DNA of 64,000 nucleotides from Favolaschia claudopus (Eukaryota; Basidiomycota; Agaricomycetes; Agaricales; Mycenaceae): NCBI GenBank assembly GCA_037176885.1, contig JAWWNJ010000131.1, positions 558,001 to 622,000 of the forward strand. Direction: 5' to 3'. Both the position numbers and the translations under genes were made by a program. Under the pieces are notes generated by a model. It searched no databases. It worked only from the letters and a program-made list of their open reading frames with translations, and had not been told where the DNA came from. Positions 22,261-34,988 of the stretch are shown one piece after another. Every line of letters starts with the position of its first letter. Positions within the stretch are counted from its first letter, which is position 1.

Positions 22261-22942
22261 ACGAACCAAAATACAACACAAATATGACTTGTATTAGGCC
22301 TCTCCGAGGCGGGTGGCTGAACCTGTGGGCACAAATGATCCGTCATTCACGCCGCGGCGTAAGCTCTTGTCCCACACTTCAAAGAATTCACAACTTTTGG
22401 GGGGGCAGAATTTTTCACATAACTCGTAGAGATAAATTCAGTTAGGCATACGAGACACAACTTTGGTATTTTTTGCAGAGCAAGGAATGCATGTGTGAAA
22501 TCATTGCCCGCCGAACCTGAATGTGAGGGGTGACTATCGTGACATCAGTGACATTGTCTTCCTTTCCGTCTTCACGCACCTCGCTTTCGAGTCTATGACT
22601 GTTGCTACATTGCTCGTACCGGTCCAAGGCTTCGACACACGGGCTTATGGCTAGATACTGGTTATCAACACGAAGATTCACGCCGGTGGCTGCTCAGGTC
22701 GACTCACAAATACGATGAAAGAGCTCATCAAGACCGACAGCTGCTTTGCGTCGCAATCGCGAATATGGGTGTTAGGTGGAACGGGGATGTAGGGCAAGCG
22801 GCTGGGGTGCGGATATCCCAAATATGTGAGTCATAAAACCGCGCAATTGCTTGCTGAAGGCTCTAAATATCCCGACAGACTAGATCGTAACACGTTAATA
22901 CTATTGAAGCAATATAATTCATGTTTGACATAACCAACTCCC
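22261..22942. other. Region between F-box copy 3 and the Helitron
   Basis: No gene seen. It should contain the 3' end of the Helitron (a CTRR end with a short hairpin), but no convincing terminus could be fixed by eye. Confidence 0.3.
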
Positions 22943-25265
22943 CTACGGCATAACCACATCTATTTCTTCAAGATGAATGTCGCCCCGAATGAGCAAATGA
23001 ACTTGTCCTTCTGGGACAACATTGTAGAACCAGGAAAGGTGTTCGCGTGAGTATAGCTTGGTTTTTTCTGCCTTTAACTCTGTCCGGCGGAGCTCATTGC
23101 GGAGCTCCTGCGAGATATGATTTTGAATGCGATCCAGCCGGAACGGCCGCAGAATAGCGAGCCCTTTCAGCGATCGTACTCGTGATAACATGACATAGGC
23201 ACTTTGGATAGATGGACAGCTGGCGAGGTCGATGCAGCATACATCCAGGGAGCGTCCCTGGGCGTTGTGGGACGTGAACGCGAATGCTGGTATGAGCGGG
23301 AGCTGGGAACGGCTGGCACTGTAGGATTTTTCGGAGTTCGGGAGTCGGAAGTAGATTGTGCGGGTGAATGGCTTGAGAAGAACCCGATGAGGATTGCGTG
23401 AGTTCGGATCACTGCTTTTGTACGCTCTGAAGTCTACTTCAGCGGAGATGGCGTAGCGGCGTCCTTCCTTTTCCTCATATTTGATCGATACAAGGACTCC
23501 GGGGCTTCCATTCGAAATCCCCAACTCGGTCGCAAGGTTCTCAGTGCAGAACACCGTCATCCCCGGGATGTATGGGACCTGAAAGACAATGTCAGTAGGG
23601 CAAGGATAAGACAAGAACACAGCACCTTGCCGCCAAGGTCATTGGCCTCCTTCACAGGCACGGACCAAGCCGCCTCAGCGGCGAGGCCGGTGAGTTGATG
23701 ACGTTTCCGTCCCCGATTTCGCGTGTCCATCGAATGATAAATCCAGCAATCCTGGCCGGTGGCAGTTGCAAAGGCCGCAGCCATATTATTGTTGTGGACG
23801 TCCCGCGCTGCATTTGTATACACGATTAATGGACACGCAAATTCTGGATTGTCCACCCATCTTCGGATATCAGTAAGAGCTTTGGTTTCGTCGCTACATT
23901 CCGCACTGGATAACACATACTTGTCTAGTATAGCTTTGTCTTCAACGGAACAAGTCCCTTTTCTCAATCTCTTGAGGATACTAATCAGCAAGGGATCACC
24001 TTTTTGGCGCATTATCTCATCGAGCACAACAACATGCTCAATTTGTTGCCAGATCTGAATACCCTCAACATCTTGTCGAACGGCTTCGTGTAAGTCATTC
24101 AAGTTTGAATTCTGATGGCATTGAACAAACTCATGCTTGAACAGTGAAGTACCGCCTGGCGGTGGCAGTTGGCACGGATCTCCGCAGGCTGCCCAGTTCA
24201 GTCCTCCGCATATCCTCTCCGTTATTCCCTTTGCCATGCAGAGGTACTCTGACAGCCTGGCAATGTCCTGCGCGCTCAGAAAATAAATCTCGTCTAAGAT
24301 GAAAGTATCCAAAGGTGAAATACGCTCCTCCATGTTCTTTCGGACAACTGGCATTGATTTCATTTTATTTGGTGGGACCCGTAAACACGCCTCGGAATGT
24401 ATTGTACATCCACCAATGTCGCTTGCTACTACCCCAGTTGGAGCCGTCAGCCGTAGACATTCTGACCGCCCCATAATTTCATAAAACTCCCTCCAAGCCT
24501 GAAAAATTACTGATTTACCAGTACCCCCAGGTCCCGTACAAAGCAGAGAAATTGAAGGCTCTTTTTTACCGGTGTGCAACTCAAGCCCTATTTTATCAGC
24601 CAGAAGAAGAAAAGTGCGTGTTTGTTCGTCATTGAGTGTATGTTTTATAATCAGCGCAAGACATAGTTGCTGGTAAGGAAGGAGCAATGACCATGAAGAG
24701 ACAGTGTCCGGTCGATTAAATTTATCGTACCGTTGACGTGCCTGTTCAGCCTCTTGTTTTAATGTGGTGCAGAGTGCAGTTGGTATATGTTCCGACGGCC
24801 GGGATACTCGTGGTGAGTTCTTTTTACTGTCTTCCGCTGCTCTAAGTCTCTTCTTGATCAACAAATCCTTTTCCTTCAGTAGATTCTTTGCTGCTATGCC
24901 TGCTGCAACTATGTCATCCTCGTCGCCAAGTATTGAGGTTGATTGAAATCTTGTGCGTATCTCATCACTCGGATTTTGCAGCACGGAATAGAAACCTGCA
25001 TCTTTAGCTTCGGAGACAATCTGCTTTGCATCTCGTGTAGCCCTTGTGTCTTTCGGTAAGATTGCACAGTCAGCGTCATCGTCTTCGATGTTGGTTTGCA
25101 TCGCATTTTCCCACACAGGATCATACGGTTCGTCTGTATTGTCTGAGTCAATTCCTACGTCTTTGGCAACTCGCTTCAACTCCGCAAGTCGCTTGCTCCT
25201 CTTCAAGCTGTAGTCAAACTTGGCATCTTTCGTTTGATACAATAGTTGCATATTGGTAACGACTC
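22943..25265 (-). CDS. Helitron Pif1-type helicase part
   Basis: C-terminal half of a Helitron transposase, a Pif1-family 5'-3' DNA helicase that unwinds donor DNA during rolling-circle transposition. Walker A is GPGGTGKS (about 24,530), Walker B is LDEIYFLS (about 24,290), and the next motif is CGDPCQLPPPGG (about 24,160). An intron at 23579-23625 (GTGCTG to TTTCAG, 47 nt) joins DLGGK to VPYIPGMTVF. The last exon has the 2B/C-terminal motifs AFAFTSHNAQGRSLD and YVMLSRVRSLKGL, and ends at 22943. Upstream the frame changes at about 25,265 from the preceding piece without a splice signal, probably a one-base frameshift. The element is therefore likely damaged or misread there. Confidence 0.85.
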
Positions 25266-25750
25266 TAATGTGTTCGGCGGACAGCGATGCTGAAGATCAG
25301 TGAGTGCATCTAACCACGATATTTCCTGATCTTTGAGAGGGCAAGTTTTGATGTTAGACCACGGTTTAAATAATGTTAACATAACCACCGCGTACTTGAG
25401 CTCATCGCATTCTCGGTCGCTCCTCGGTATTCTATATCCCATCAAAACCGGCACCACAGGTGTCCTCAATTGCTTCAAACAATGTGTCGTGTACTGTGGG
25501 TGTCCCGGCTTGAATTTGAGGTACGTGTTACGCTGAGTTTGGGATTTTGGCTTCTTTTCCTTGACATAGTTCCTCAATATGTCCCACACGCACATAGAAT
25601 CAAGCTCGGGCGGTCTAAAGAACATGTCATCGAACAGTCGGGAATATTTCTTCTCCTGAATTGCACCTTCAACTTCCATGTCTTCAACCTCGGGGTGACA
25701 GATTATCGAAGGTAAGCACAAGTAATCCGTCATCTTCGTCTTCGGGAATG
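25266..25750 (-). CDS. Helitron transposase, linker piece between Rep and helicase
   Basis: Continues the Rep protein in another frame: VEDMEVEGAIQEKKYSRLFD, then RNYVKEKKP and KPGHPQYTTHCLKQL, as expected just before the helicase. The change from the Rep frame at about 25,690-25,725 could be a very short intron of 31 nt (GTGCTTACC to CCCCGAG), too short to be trusted, or a frameshift. The downstream junction is also out of frame. Two breaks suggest the element no longer makes a full protein. Confidence 0.6.
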
Positions 25751-28700
25751 GATAGAGGAGTAGGATCACTCTCAACAACCTCATTCAAGTTGTCCTGCTC
25801 AACCGACTCTTCAGGTTCTGTGGGAGTTTCGGAGTCTGTAGGTTCTTCCCTTGCAGTAGAATCAGAGACAAAAATTTCCCGAGCAATGTCCCGCAGCATT
25901 GACGACCACCAATACTCTTCAAATTCATCTGAGGTATAATTATTTTTACGGCCAAGCAACAGACTTGCAGTTTGCTGGCCTGTTAATTCCCTCTTCCCAA
26001 CCAAGGTATTTGTCGTCTTCACCATCATTCGCCGAGTCATCTCCAAGGTATCGACTTGGCCGTCCAAGTCCTCAGGCGGCGGTTTATCTTGCAAAGCCTT
26101 AATGGACGCGCATAGTGCCGAAAATACAACTGATGTGTCTAATTGCAGTTTTACTGTATAGTTACACATATATTCGACCATTGCCATTGCCACGGAACCA
26201 GACGCTGTTTGTTTAAGATCAGTGTTGCACCCAAGACAAAGAGTGGCCGTTGGATTGTGGCCGTTGAGATTTCCGGTCTCGCACCGAATTACCAAGTCTC
26301 CATCTTCATCAAAGTGAGTTTCCTCAACGCATGGTCTGGGAAGCTGAAAACGACAGTCACTGTCCGGGTCAATCAGAGACTGAATACGACGTGGTATATG
26401 CTTAAAACATGTCGCATTGTGCCCATGTACTAACCCTGTGTTCTCACAGAGATCCCTGTGGTGTTGGTCGCGTTTTTGAGCATAGTCGGGTGAATCAGGA
26501 TCCAGGGGACGGCTCAGGACTGGCAGCTGTTTAGGTGCACCCTCAACTGCCACATACGGACTTGAATTTTTGGGAAAACTCTGACAGATTATATCGTCAT
26601 ACCATCTCGTGAGTTTCTCCTTGAATTCAGGATCTGCATTCATGCGCTCCTTCATATCTATCGGCGAGGCAGGTGCACCCCGAATCCATAGAAGAATATG
26701 CAGATGGAGCGATCCACGGACCTGTGCTTCAACCACGGCGTACCACCCTTGAATTTCACCCAAAATGCCAACTTTTGAATCTCTTTTTGTACCCAGAATG
26801 ATCTCTAAAAATTTAGTGACCATTAAATGAAAAAATTCTGCACCAGCAACCGGATTTTCCGCTAACGTCCTCGCGCGAATACCTGATTCTTTGGTGTTGT
26901 CACCAATTGCGTGGAAAATTGCGTCCAAGTTCACCTCACGACCTGCCAAAACCTGTGCAACTGGGTTATGAGAGTCCGCCGGGTTTACTGTCCCAAAGAC
27001 ATGCGGCAAGCCGTCACATATAACTTTCCCGTGTAGTTGCTGCTTCATATCGTTCACATCTCCTACTGAGCCGGGGATATGGTCGGATACATAGCTGACA
27101 TATTTCATGACTTGTGCCGCCGCCTTTTCCCCTGATGTTTCTGGCCTGGCAAATGGATTTGCTTCGAGCTTAGCCTGATAAGATTCCATTGAGCTAGCAT
27201 CAATCTTTTGGATCAAATCCCGAACAACAGGGAACCAAGAACGATTTGTAGCCAGCCGAGCTTTGAACGAAGACTTTCTGCGCTGAATAATATTGCTGAT
27301 CACAAAGATGAACGACTTGTGTAACTGGAATCGGCGATCTGCAAGCGACAAGAGGTGCTGTACATGCGGCAGAGTGTCCACCTGATGAAACGGAATATCT
27401 TGTGAAATACGAACATTATTATTGTCAATCATCCCAACACCGTAAGGAAAAAGAGTGGGCCAGAGCCAACCAAATACACGGGGATTTCTTGAGGTCGATA
27501 ATGGTGTATTTCCGGATGGAAACTTTACAAAACCGGCCTCGTTCTTTTTGAGTCTACAAAGCGCTTCTAGCTTTCTCTGCTTGTATGTTGAATCCATGTT
27601 ATCAACATCAACAAGGGATGTAGATGTTAGCTCAAATGTCCCAGTGTTTTCGAATAATTCAGCATTTGCTTGATCGGAGTAGGCAGTGTAAGACGAACCT
27701 TGATTAACGGCCGAATTTGTTCCTAGAAATTGTGTCACTGCGAAAGGACAGTCGTATATAGGATACTCGTCTGAATTCTCAATCACAGCATCCTTGTTGA
27801 GATCCGCATACAGGGGGTTATGATCAATCAACCAAAAGAGCGCAGCTCTTACCTTTTCACGTCGTATTAAGAGCGGTGTCTTTCTCAACATATCCTGAGT
27901 AATTTCTGCCTCGGCGGACGCAACAAGGATCACACAAATTTCATCATGCAATGTTGAAAGTGGGACTGGCATAGAAGCTACAAAAGACGAGGTGTCCTGC
28001 GGCAATATACATACATTCCCTCGAGCAGCAAATTGACCAGAAGGTCCAAGTGCGAGTTTGTACATGCATTTGGTGGCTCGAGCTCGCGCAATACATTGCT
28101 CCTCCAGAAAAGTTAGGTCTTTGAGCTCGTCAGGAACTGTACCCATCCAAAGTCCATTAGCATAGCTGCGAACAGGGATAGACCGAAAAGAATTCTTACT
28201 CACAGCGGTATTGCAAAGATGACAGAGGACGTACGCACCATTGATGAGCGACAGTGGGTTGAAGGATTGAATACGCGGCTGCCGTGATCGTTCTCGGAGC
28301 TCGACGGTAGCTGTTTCAAGAAGAGAAATATCAAGCTCAGCTGATGCCCTGAATCTACATGCTGCTGCAAGCTCGTACTTCCCGCAGAATGAACACTCAT
28401 ACCGTTTCAGCGCACTGTTATTCGTTGATTGACGAAACTCTCGCACAATTTGGTCTTTCTCATCCTGGGACAGAAGAATGGGAAAGGTCGCTTCTGAGCT
28501 GGATTGTTCGGGCGGAGAGGGACGTATACGCTTACGAGGGCGCTCATATAGGGAAAGTGACTTCCGTTTCTTCGATTCAGTGCACAAATTTAAATTGATT
28601 CTAGCCTTTTGGACGTCTGCGAGCGAAAGAGAATTTGACTCTATGCCCGCTAGACGGGCCTCCGATTTTAGAATCAGGCATACCGGAGTACAGTGATGCT

Positions 28701-29357
28701 CGTTGAATTCTTGTCTCAACACTGCGGCTGGTTTATTTTTCCCATCAGCCGATCGTCTAGACATCTTCTCGTGGCGTGTTACCATTACTCTCAACGCAGA
28801 AAGATTCAACTTGAGCTCACGGATTAAAATCCGAACGATGTTGCACTTGGTCTGAACAGAAAGGGAGGCAAAATCATCATCAATGTCTCGCTCAACAGAC
28901 GGTGCTAAAGACGAAAGATGTGCATTTGGAACGAAAGGTAGAACAACTGTATCGTTTGTGAATTCGCTATTGTCGCTATTGGACCCAGATGCGAACATCC
29001 GGGGCGGGCCCGACGCGAACGCCGAGCCCTCGCTATTGAACTCAGATGCGAACATCTGAGGCGGGCCCGACGCGAACGCCGAGCCCTCGCTATTGAACTC
29101 AGATGCGAACATCTGAGGCGGGCCCGACGCGAACGCCGAACCCTCGCTATTGGACCCAGACGCGAACGTCCGGGGCGGGCCCGACGCGAACGCCAAGCCC
29201 TCGCTATTGAACTCAGATGCGAACATCTGAGGCGGGCCCGACGCGAACACCGAGCCCTCGCTATTGAACCCGGACGCGAACGTCCGGGACGGGTTTGACA
29301 CGAGCGTCGAACCCTGGCTACCAGACCCAGACGCAAATGTCTGGACTGGGTCGGAAG
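25700..29357 (-). CDS. Helitron Rep (HUH endonuclease) exon
   Basis: Large exon encoding the Helitron Rep region, which nicks and joins single-stranded ends. The N-terminal part is a 19-residue repeat (FASGPPQMFASEFNSEGSA). A Cys motif CSFCGKYELAAACRF and a second CHLC follow, then the helitron-like N domain (SWFPVVRDLIQKID to GKVICDGLPHVFGTVNP). The HUH motif is GSLHLHILLW near 26,700 and the two catalytic tyrosines are in YMCNYTVK near 26,170. The GTG at 29301 is not a start: the frame continues upstream to an acceptor at 29358 and is spliced to the exon that ends at 29409. The exon is open over its whole length of about 3.6 kb. Confidence 0.85.
28985..29330 (-). repeat. 57-bp in-frame minisatellite in Rep
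   Basis: About six copies of a 57-bp unit (e.g. gaggcgggcccgacgcgaac inside each), encoding 19 residues per unit. Copies differ by a few bases and alternate between two sub-types (EFNSEG and GSNSEG). The unit length is a multiple of three, so the copy number can change without breaking the frame. Confidence 0.85.
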
Positions 29358-29408
29358 CTGAATGAACAACTTAGCAATATGGACACCAACAAAAGAAAAA
29401 CACTTTAC

Positions 29409-29895
29409 CAGTTCTGTGCGGCAGCGCAGGTCGCGCCGGCCCCATCGTGATCGCAGAGACAAGCCGAGGGCATTTATCCTGGAGGAGGCGGAGCCAGTCC
29501 GAGCCAAGAACGATGTCCGAAGGTAGTGAAGCCGCGACAGGAGCGGAATGCAGTGACACAGATACGCGACCCTCTTCACAATCGACCACCAGAGGACCGG
29601 AGATTTTTGAATGACGGGTAGACAGACCAGCGTTGATGACCCAGTCCAGGGAGACACAAGAAGTAGTCGACGTAATGTCAAGGCTGACTGAAACAGAGAG
29701 AGCGCAGAATGTAGCAGAGGGAAGCATGACGGTACGAAGCAAGTACGAAGGCAAGAGGAAAAAAAAATTGACGGACCAGATCAGACTTGATGTGATGGTG
29801 ATCGTCGGAACGCGAACCGTATCAGACAAAGCAATAATGACAAGCCCTTGAGCTGCACACCTGGAAAGAAAAGAGTGAGAAACGAGGATTGTCAA
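29409..29895 (-). CDS. Upstream exons of the Helitron gene
   Basis: The exon ending at 29409 is joined across a 51-nt intron (29358-29408, GTAAAG to ATTCAG with tgctaag) so that ACT-G plus CT-TCC keeps the Rep frame open. It encodes SLDWVINAGLS and SDIVLGSDWLRL. The second motif resembles the ILG-x-D-W motif of retropepsin-like folds in mushroom elements, but no DTG/DSG site was found, so this is only a resemblance. Further acceptors at about 29,861 and a possible 29688-29776 intron suggest two more small exons. No ATG start was identified, and the true 5' end is unknown. Confidence 0.5.
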
Positions 29896-30042
29896 ATCTC
29901 ACGGAGACAAAAGCTTGCATCTGTGTTTCAGAGTTCACCACGAGTAACAGTAGACCCGCTGGTATCTATTGGAAACTTAATTCGACGAGATTTTGTGAAC
30001 GACATATCCAAAATGACTAAATGTTGTTTGTCCTTGTAGACG

Positions 30043-31710
30043 ATTTTGTCACAGAATGTTCCCCTATATGTCGCCTACCTGGACCTCAAAAATGTGTTCC
30101 CGCACACTGATCGTCCAACCAGGCTATGGGTTAAACTTGCGAAACTGGGTATATCCGGGCCGTGAATTGAATGGTTGAAATGCCTGTATGATCGCATTCG
30201 TTATGTTGTCCGTCTCGAAGGTCGATATGCACCTATGTTCAAGTGTCTACTTGGGATTCTCACCGGTGATCCGGGCTCGCCACATCTGTGGAATTTATTC
30301 ATGGCCGACCTTATACTACAAGAGTTCCCGGGCGATATCACTTTGAACGGAGTCCCGATCAATCAGACTGCCCACGCCGATGATATCATGACCGCGACCA
30401 CTACTGAACACGGCTTTCAATTCCACCTCAATGAGTCCCAACATTGGGCTGATGACAATGGTTGTCTAACCTCGATCCCAAAATGTCTATATCAAATCTA
30501 CGAACTTCGTCGACGCAAACCGGGGTCATCGCCTGTATTCCATCTCAACGGCAAGCCCATCCAACGAGTCATCAAGGGGTGCTATTTGGGCATTCACATC
30601 GAGGCAGATACAAATTTTATCTGGAGAGAACAATACAAAGTCAAGGCAAGAAAAGCTCGAACGGCGGCAAATGTTATCTTGGGACTCAACCGTTTTGTTG
30701 GTGACTTGACCACCTGGGATGCACGAACTCTGTACATGGCCCGTGTGGACCCATATCTCATAGCCGGATGCGAGGTTTGTCTCGATGTGGATGCAAAAAG
30801 CCTGAAACTACTTGAAGACGTTCAATGTAGGTTCATTCGTCGAATGCTGGGGATCTCAGCGCGTTCAATGCGGGCCGTTCTCTTTTCTGAAACCGGGATA
30901 TGGCCCATCCGATACCGACGCGTACACCTTGCCCTCAGCAACCTGTGCTATCTCATCAAACTGGAAGCGGGGAACGGAAAACCGCAACACCCTGCGTGGA
31001 ATGCGCTACAGCAATCGCTTATGCTTGCGCGGTCTCAAATGGTCTCATGGATCGGTGATCTACGAATCGTCCTCTCCCGTCTGTACATCCCGGTTGAACT
31101 CGACATTCTCTCTGATCTCACCGTCGCCACCGTCAAGGAAACGATGAAGAAAGTCAAATTGTCAATGGAAGCCTGGATCAACCATGACATTGAAAGTTCT
31201 TCAAAAACCAGAGACCTTCTCACCGGCCGCCTTGAGATGGATTCGAGTACCGGAAAGCTGGTGAAGAAGGTTCTCGACTTCCGACACTATCTTCGGATTA
31301 CTTCCACTCGGCATCGGCGTGCATTGACAAAAATGGTGCTATCGAGCCATTCCTTGGCTGTTGAAAGAGGGCGTTGGGCTGAACGTGGGAAACCTTCAGT
31401 CCCTCGCGAATACCGGCTGCGTCGATTTTGCAAGACAGAGGTCGAGGATCCTCCGCATGCGATGTTTCTCTGCAATCATCCGACGCTGATGCAGCTTCGC
31501 GAAATTTTCCTGCAGAAATTATACGCAGATATTCCGGATCTTCAAGGCAAATCCTTCACACCTTGGGGATTTTTTAGCAATTTGTTAGCGCGTCGAGAAA
31601 TCACACCTCTGCTTGCAAAATTTGCTTATGATGTTCTCAAGATTTTTGATCAAGTCCCGATGCTACGTGTCAATCCACCGTTAGCAGACGCTCCATCAAG
31701 CTCAAATTGA
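30043..31710 (+). pseudogene. LINE-type reverse transcriptase, 5'-truncated with stop codon
   Basis: Non-LTR reverse transcriptase of the kind common in Agaricomycetes. Visible RT blocks: YVAYLDLKNVFPHTDRPT (motif A, near 30,070), GILTGDPGSPHLWNLFMADL (motif B, near 30,255) and HADDIM (motif C with the catalytic Asp pair, near 30,375). The thumb-like region follows (LYMARVDPYLIAGCEVCLDV), then a C-terminal Cys/His motif (CKTEVEDPPHAMFLC). An in-frame TGA at about 30,163-30,165 (after KLGISGP) separates motif A from the rest. No endonuclease lies upstream, and the first exon seems to begin after a CTTGTAG acceptor at 30,042. It is inactive as read and lies head to head with the Helitron. Confidence 0.8.
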
Positions 31711-32217
31711 TTACCAAGGACTCAAATTATCTGGCCATTCCATGGTCCAGCCCAGAAGCCCGTGGGCTCGTTTCATTGAAGCGAGATGGTGCGCATGCAC
31801 ACTGCAAAGGGACGACGTGCAACAGCGTTGGTGGACTGGTGGATACCGGGGATTTTTACCTGGGGAGAGAGAACTCGACCCAGGTCCCACAGGGTTTTAA
31901 CCGGAGGTCCTGCCATTCCAACGGCCGGCCAGTTCACTGATTGCCAGCGTCTTGCATGATCTAACCCCTGGAATGTGTGTGTGCTCGGTTGACAGTTTTT
32001 AGCGATATGTAGAGATAAACACCTCTACAGTAGCTGCCTATTTGTCTTCCATAAACTCGTTGTTCAGGTATTTGGACCACGCGAGTATAATATATCCCCC
32101 CCCCCACACAACATGAAACACAGAAGATTCCAGCAAGACCAAGAAAGAAAATCGACTGCCCATTATCGTTGGAACAATGTACTCAAAATTGGGCTCCTAC
32201 CGCCTTTGATAATTTTC
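31711..32217. other. Region between the RT relic and F-box copy 4
   Basis: No gene seen. It includes an 11-C run at about 32,094. The part from 32,126 on is the shared 3' flank of the F-box genes. Confidence 0.4.
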
Positions 32218-34988
32218 TCAAAGCAAAAGCTCTATTTCGGTGTACTCGTCGATCGAGAACGAAACCGAGTGTCTTCGATGTAGAGATGAGATAAGTAATT
32301 GCAGAGATAACAAAATCCATCGTACGCACTTGTCAATAACATGCATTTTTATTGCATGCTTCGAGAAAAGCTTCACAATCGAGGGACGCGCTTCCGCACA
32401 ACGGTTGCATCGGAAACGCGGCGGATGTGCTCCAATATCGTGAAGCATCACCGGCCGACATTCTGGCTGGTCTGGTACCATGTAGCGAGTAAGATTCTTC
32501 TTCGTTAGAGAGTGATCAATTTCATGGCTGAGCAAGGTGGTGCGTGAGCTGGATTTTCAGTGAGCTGTTCTAGCGAGCTTACAATTCACGAAGGTGCATT
32601 TGAACCTGCTCTCGGTCATAGAATCTCGGAAGAAGGCCATCACAGAGACCACAAGCCCACGTTTCGAGAGACGAATAATCGTCAGGCACTTGCCGTCTCC
32701 GTAAATCAGCAGCTGCAACAGGGGAAAGAATCCTCCAAGAAGAAGTGTCATGAAAAATGTCCGTCGCGTCTTCTATGACATGTAGTATCTGCAGTTTGAG
32801 GAATAGTTGAGTAAGAAATGAAGATTGAAATGAAGAGAGGAGAAAAATTCCTCGCACGTACGCATTCCCGCCAACGAAGCGCAGGCCGGTAATTCGGATG
32901 TGGTGGCGCGCAACTCTCGCAAACGAATCGCGGATCCAAAGCATTCATCTCCGACACTGTTGCGGTTTGGGGATCCATGCCAGCAAGGAGCACCAGCTGC
33001 GCAGCGACCGTGCTTCCTTCTCGGTCAAACTCGACGTCTTCCGATGGTTTGAGGCGGGAATCGTGGCCGCGTTTCCACGGATGCAAGTGCACACGAAGAT
33101 CATCCCATCCCACAAGAACATATGTAAATTTCCGATAGCCATAGTAGTTGACATGACGGGTTTGGTGCATGCGGAAAACGCTGGTGGCAAGTTCAAGCCT
33201 AGTGAGATCGAATGCTTGGGGATTCTGGGGAGAATTTGAGCACTCTGTCTTCAGAAGTTCAGACATGAGAATGGTTTTCATTTCGGCTGCCCAGGCCTCA
33301 ACCAGGGGTGGGGTGGCGGCAAGCGCCTCAACAAGGCGTGGGTCATCGGCAGCTATCTGCTCCTCCGGCTCTTCGTCGATCACTTTGGCAAGAGGCGGAA
33401 AGTTTACGATTGTACATGGTGGGCAATAGTATGTTCGATGCGTGCCGGCCACAGGAGTTCGGAGTGCCAGAATCGCAGAGGTGAGAATCACTGATGTCTT
33501 GGCATTAATTCTTGCCCGCCGCTCCCATTCCAGGCGTTCTGCCTGCGCTTGTAACACGCTGGGTACGATGAGCGGACGAGCACGGCGCCATACTAAGACA
33601 GATAAGTAAGTATGCAGTCCATATTCGGTGAACCTATAACACGAACTTTTCGTACTTAGATGTGACTTGCGTTGGAAAGCAGGGCAGTTTTGCATGTGAT
33701 AAGGTGCCAAGAGTACATCGCGCTGCCAAAATCCTTCGGCTACAAGGCGCTTCTCGGCACTAGTTCCAATTAGCACCGCCTGGAATATCCAGAAGAAACG
33801 GAGATTGCAAACCTGTTCACAATCCTCTCTATTTTATCCCGCGACTCAGTTCTGAATCTAGCTGTAATGTTGGCTGAGTAGATTCGGCATTGCTCAGCGA
33901 GCTATGAGTTATGATTAGCGAGTATGTACAAAAGAATATGAGCAATTAATCACTTGGCGTTTCTTCGATACCATAAGCGTCTGATCGTTTACAAACCGAA
34001 CGAGGCTCTGCGAGTCCCCGCCCGCTACAAGACGCTCATATTCAGCAACGATTGAAGTGACGTCACTGCGCCAAAATCCACCGAATTCCGGCGTACGATG
34101 ATACCGATCCACTAATAAGAAAATTCGCGGAAATCAAGTCAAGTAACGGGCTCTTTGTATGAACATTCTTACCTATAATGCGTCGAGGTATCATTGAATA
34201 TAATTCATGATCACATTTGTATTGACGGGGAATTGTCCGGAGGCTATGATTGCTTTTCAAGGCGTCGAAAAGGAAGCAGAGGCTGAACTCACTGAGCACG
34301 AGTGCATTGGAGACAGATACGGCGCCAGAGATTGTAGTCAGGACTTTCGATCGATGCCCCGCACACCTTGAAATGCGGAAAAGTCGTGTAGCAAACTTCG
34401 GAATAGCTGAATTCCTTCGCACCTCGCATGCCAACGGGCAATACAACAACCGAGTCAATTGTCGACCCGATATCCCAGCCGGACATCGAGGAAGTCGGAA
34501 TTTTTGGTTTTGTGGATCGTCGTCAACCAGGAATGAGCGACGCCATATCAAGTCGGTGGCAGACGAATTCAGGAGCCCTCGAAAAGCCTTGTTCACTCGT
34601 GCAAGTTGTGATAGCTCGAGGGGATGAAGATATGTTATGATCTGAGCTTGATGAGCTTTTGAAATCGCAAAATATATCAGCCACACACCTCAATGATGAT
34701 ATCTAGCTGCATGTCAGACAGAAGGTCGAGAGCGCAGCCTCGGGGGGCATATTTCACTCTCGGTCGCGAAATGCGAAGGATTTTCCAGGCTTCAGCGGCT
34801 ACGGGATTTACTGCTATGGTTCAGGACTGATTGTTCAGAAGCGGAAGTTACACCATACTCTTCGTGAGATCGCGCGTCGAGTGACGGAAAAATTCAGCTT
34901 CGAAATCGATTTCCGCGAATGGAAAGTGGATAACGTCTTCTGCGAAGCTTGCCGCATTATAGTTGTGGGGAACAGAACCTTGCTGCAT
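32218..34988 (-). CDS. F-box protein gene, copy 4 (full length)
   Basis: Most complete member of the local F-box family, ATG 34988. Exons in order: acidic N-terminus (FPFAEIDFEAEFF); VAAEAWKILRISRPRVKYAP; F-box (YLHPLELSQLARVNKAFRGL) with SFLVDDDPQNQKFRLPRCPAG; a Cys exon (CEVCGAS to RRICLQCTRAQ); RQYKCDHELYSMIPRRI; a Trp exon (FGGFWRSDVTSIVAEYERLV); AEQCRIYSANITARF; EKRLVAEGFWQRDVLLAP; a long exon (RRARPLIVPSVLQAQAERLE to NALDPRFVCESC); WACGLCDGLL; and a last Cys exon (RFRCNRCAEARPS, IKMHVIDK). Intron sizes are about 45-60 nt with GT-AG ends, and every junction checked keeps the frame. SCF substrate adaptor by family; target unknown. Copies 1-3 are diverged relatives of it. Confidence 0.75.

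Noticed and set aside
28905..29681. Arg-rich 258-codon minus-strand frame
   Set aside because: Shadow of the 57-bp repeats of the Helitron Rep exon; the Rep frame carries the known motifs.
22261..29895. Exact Helitron termini
   Set aside because: Several A/TC and CTRR/T combinations occur by chance and no hairpin near a CTRR end was convincing.
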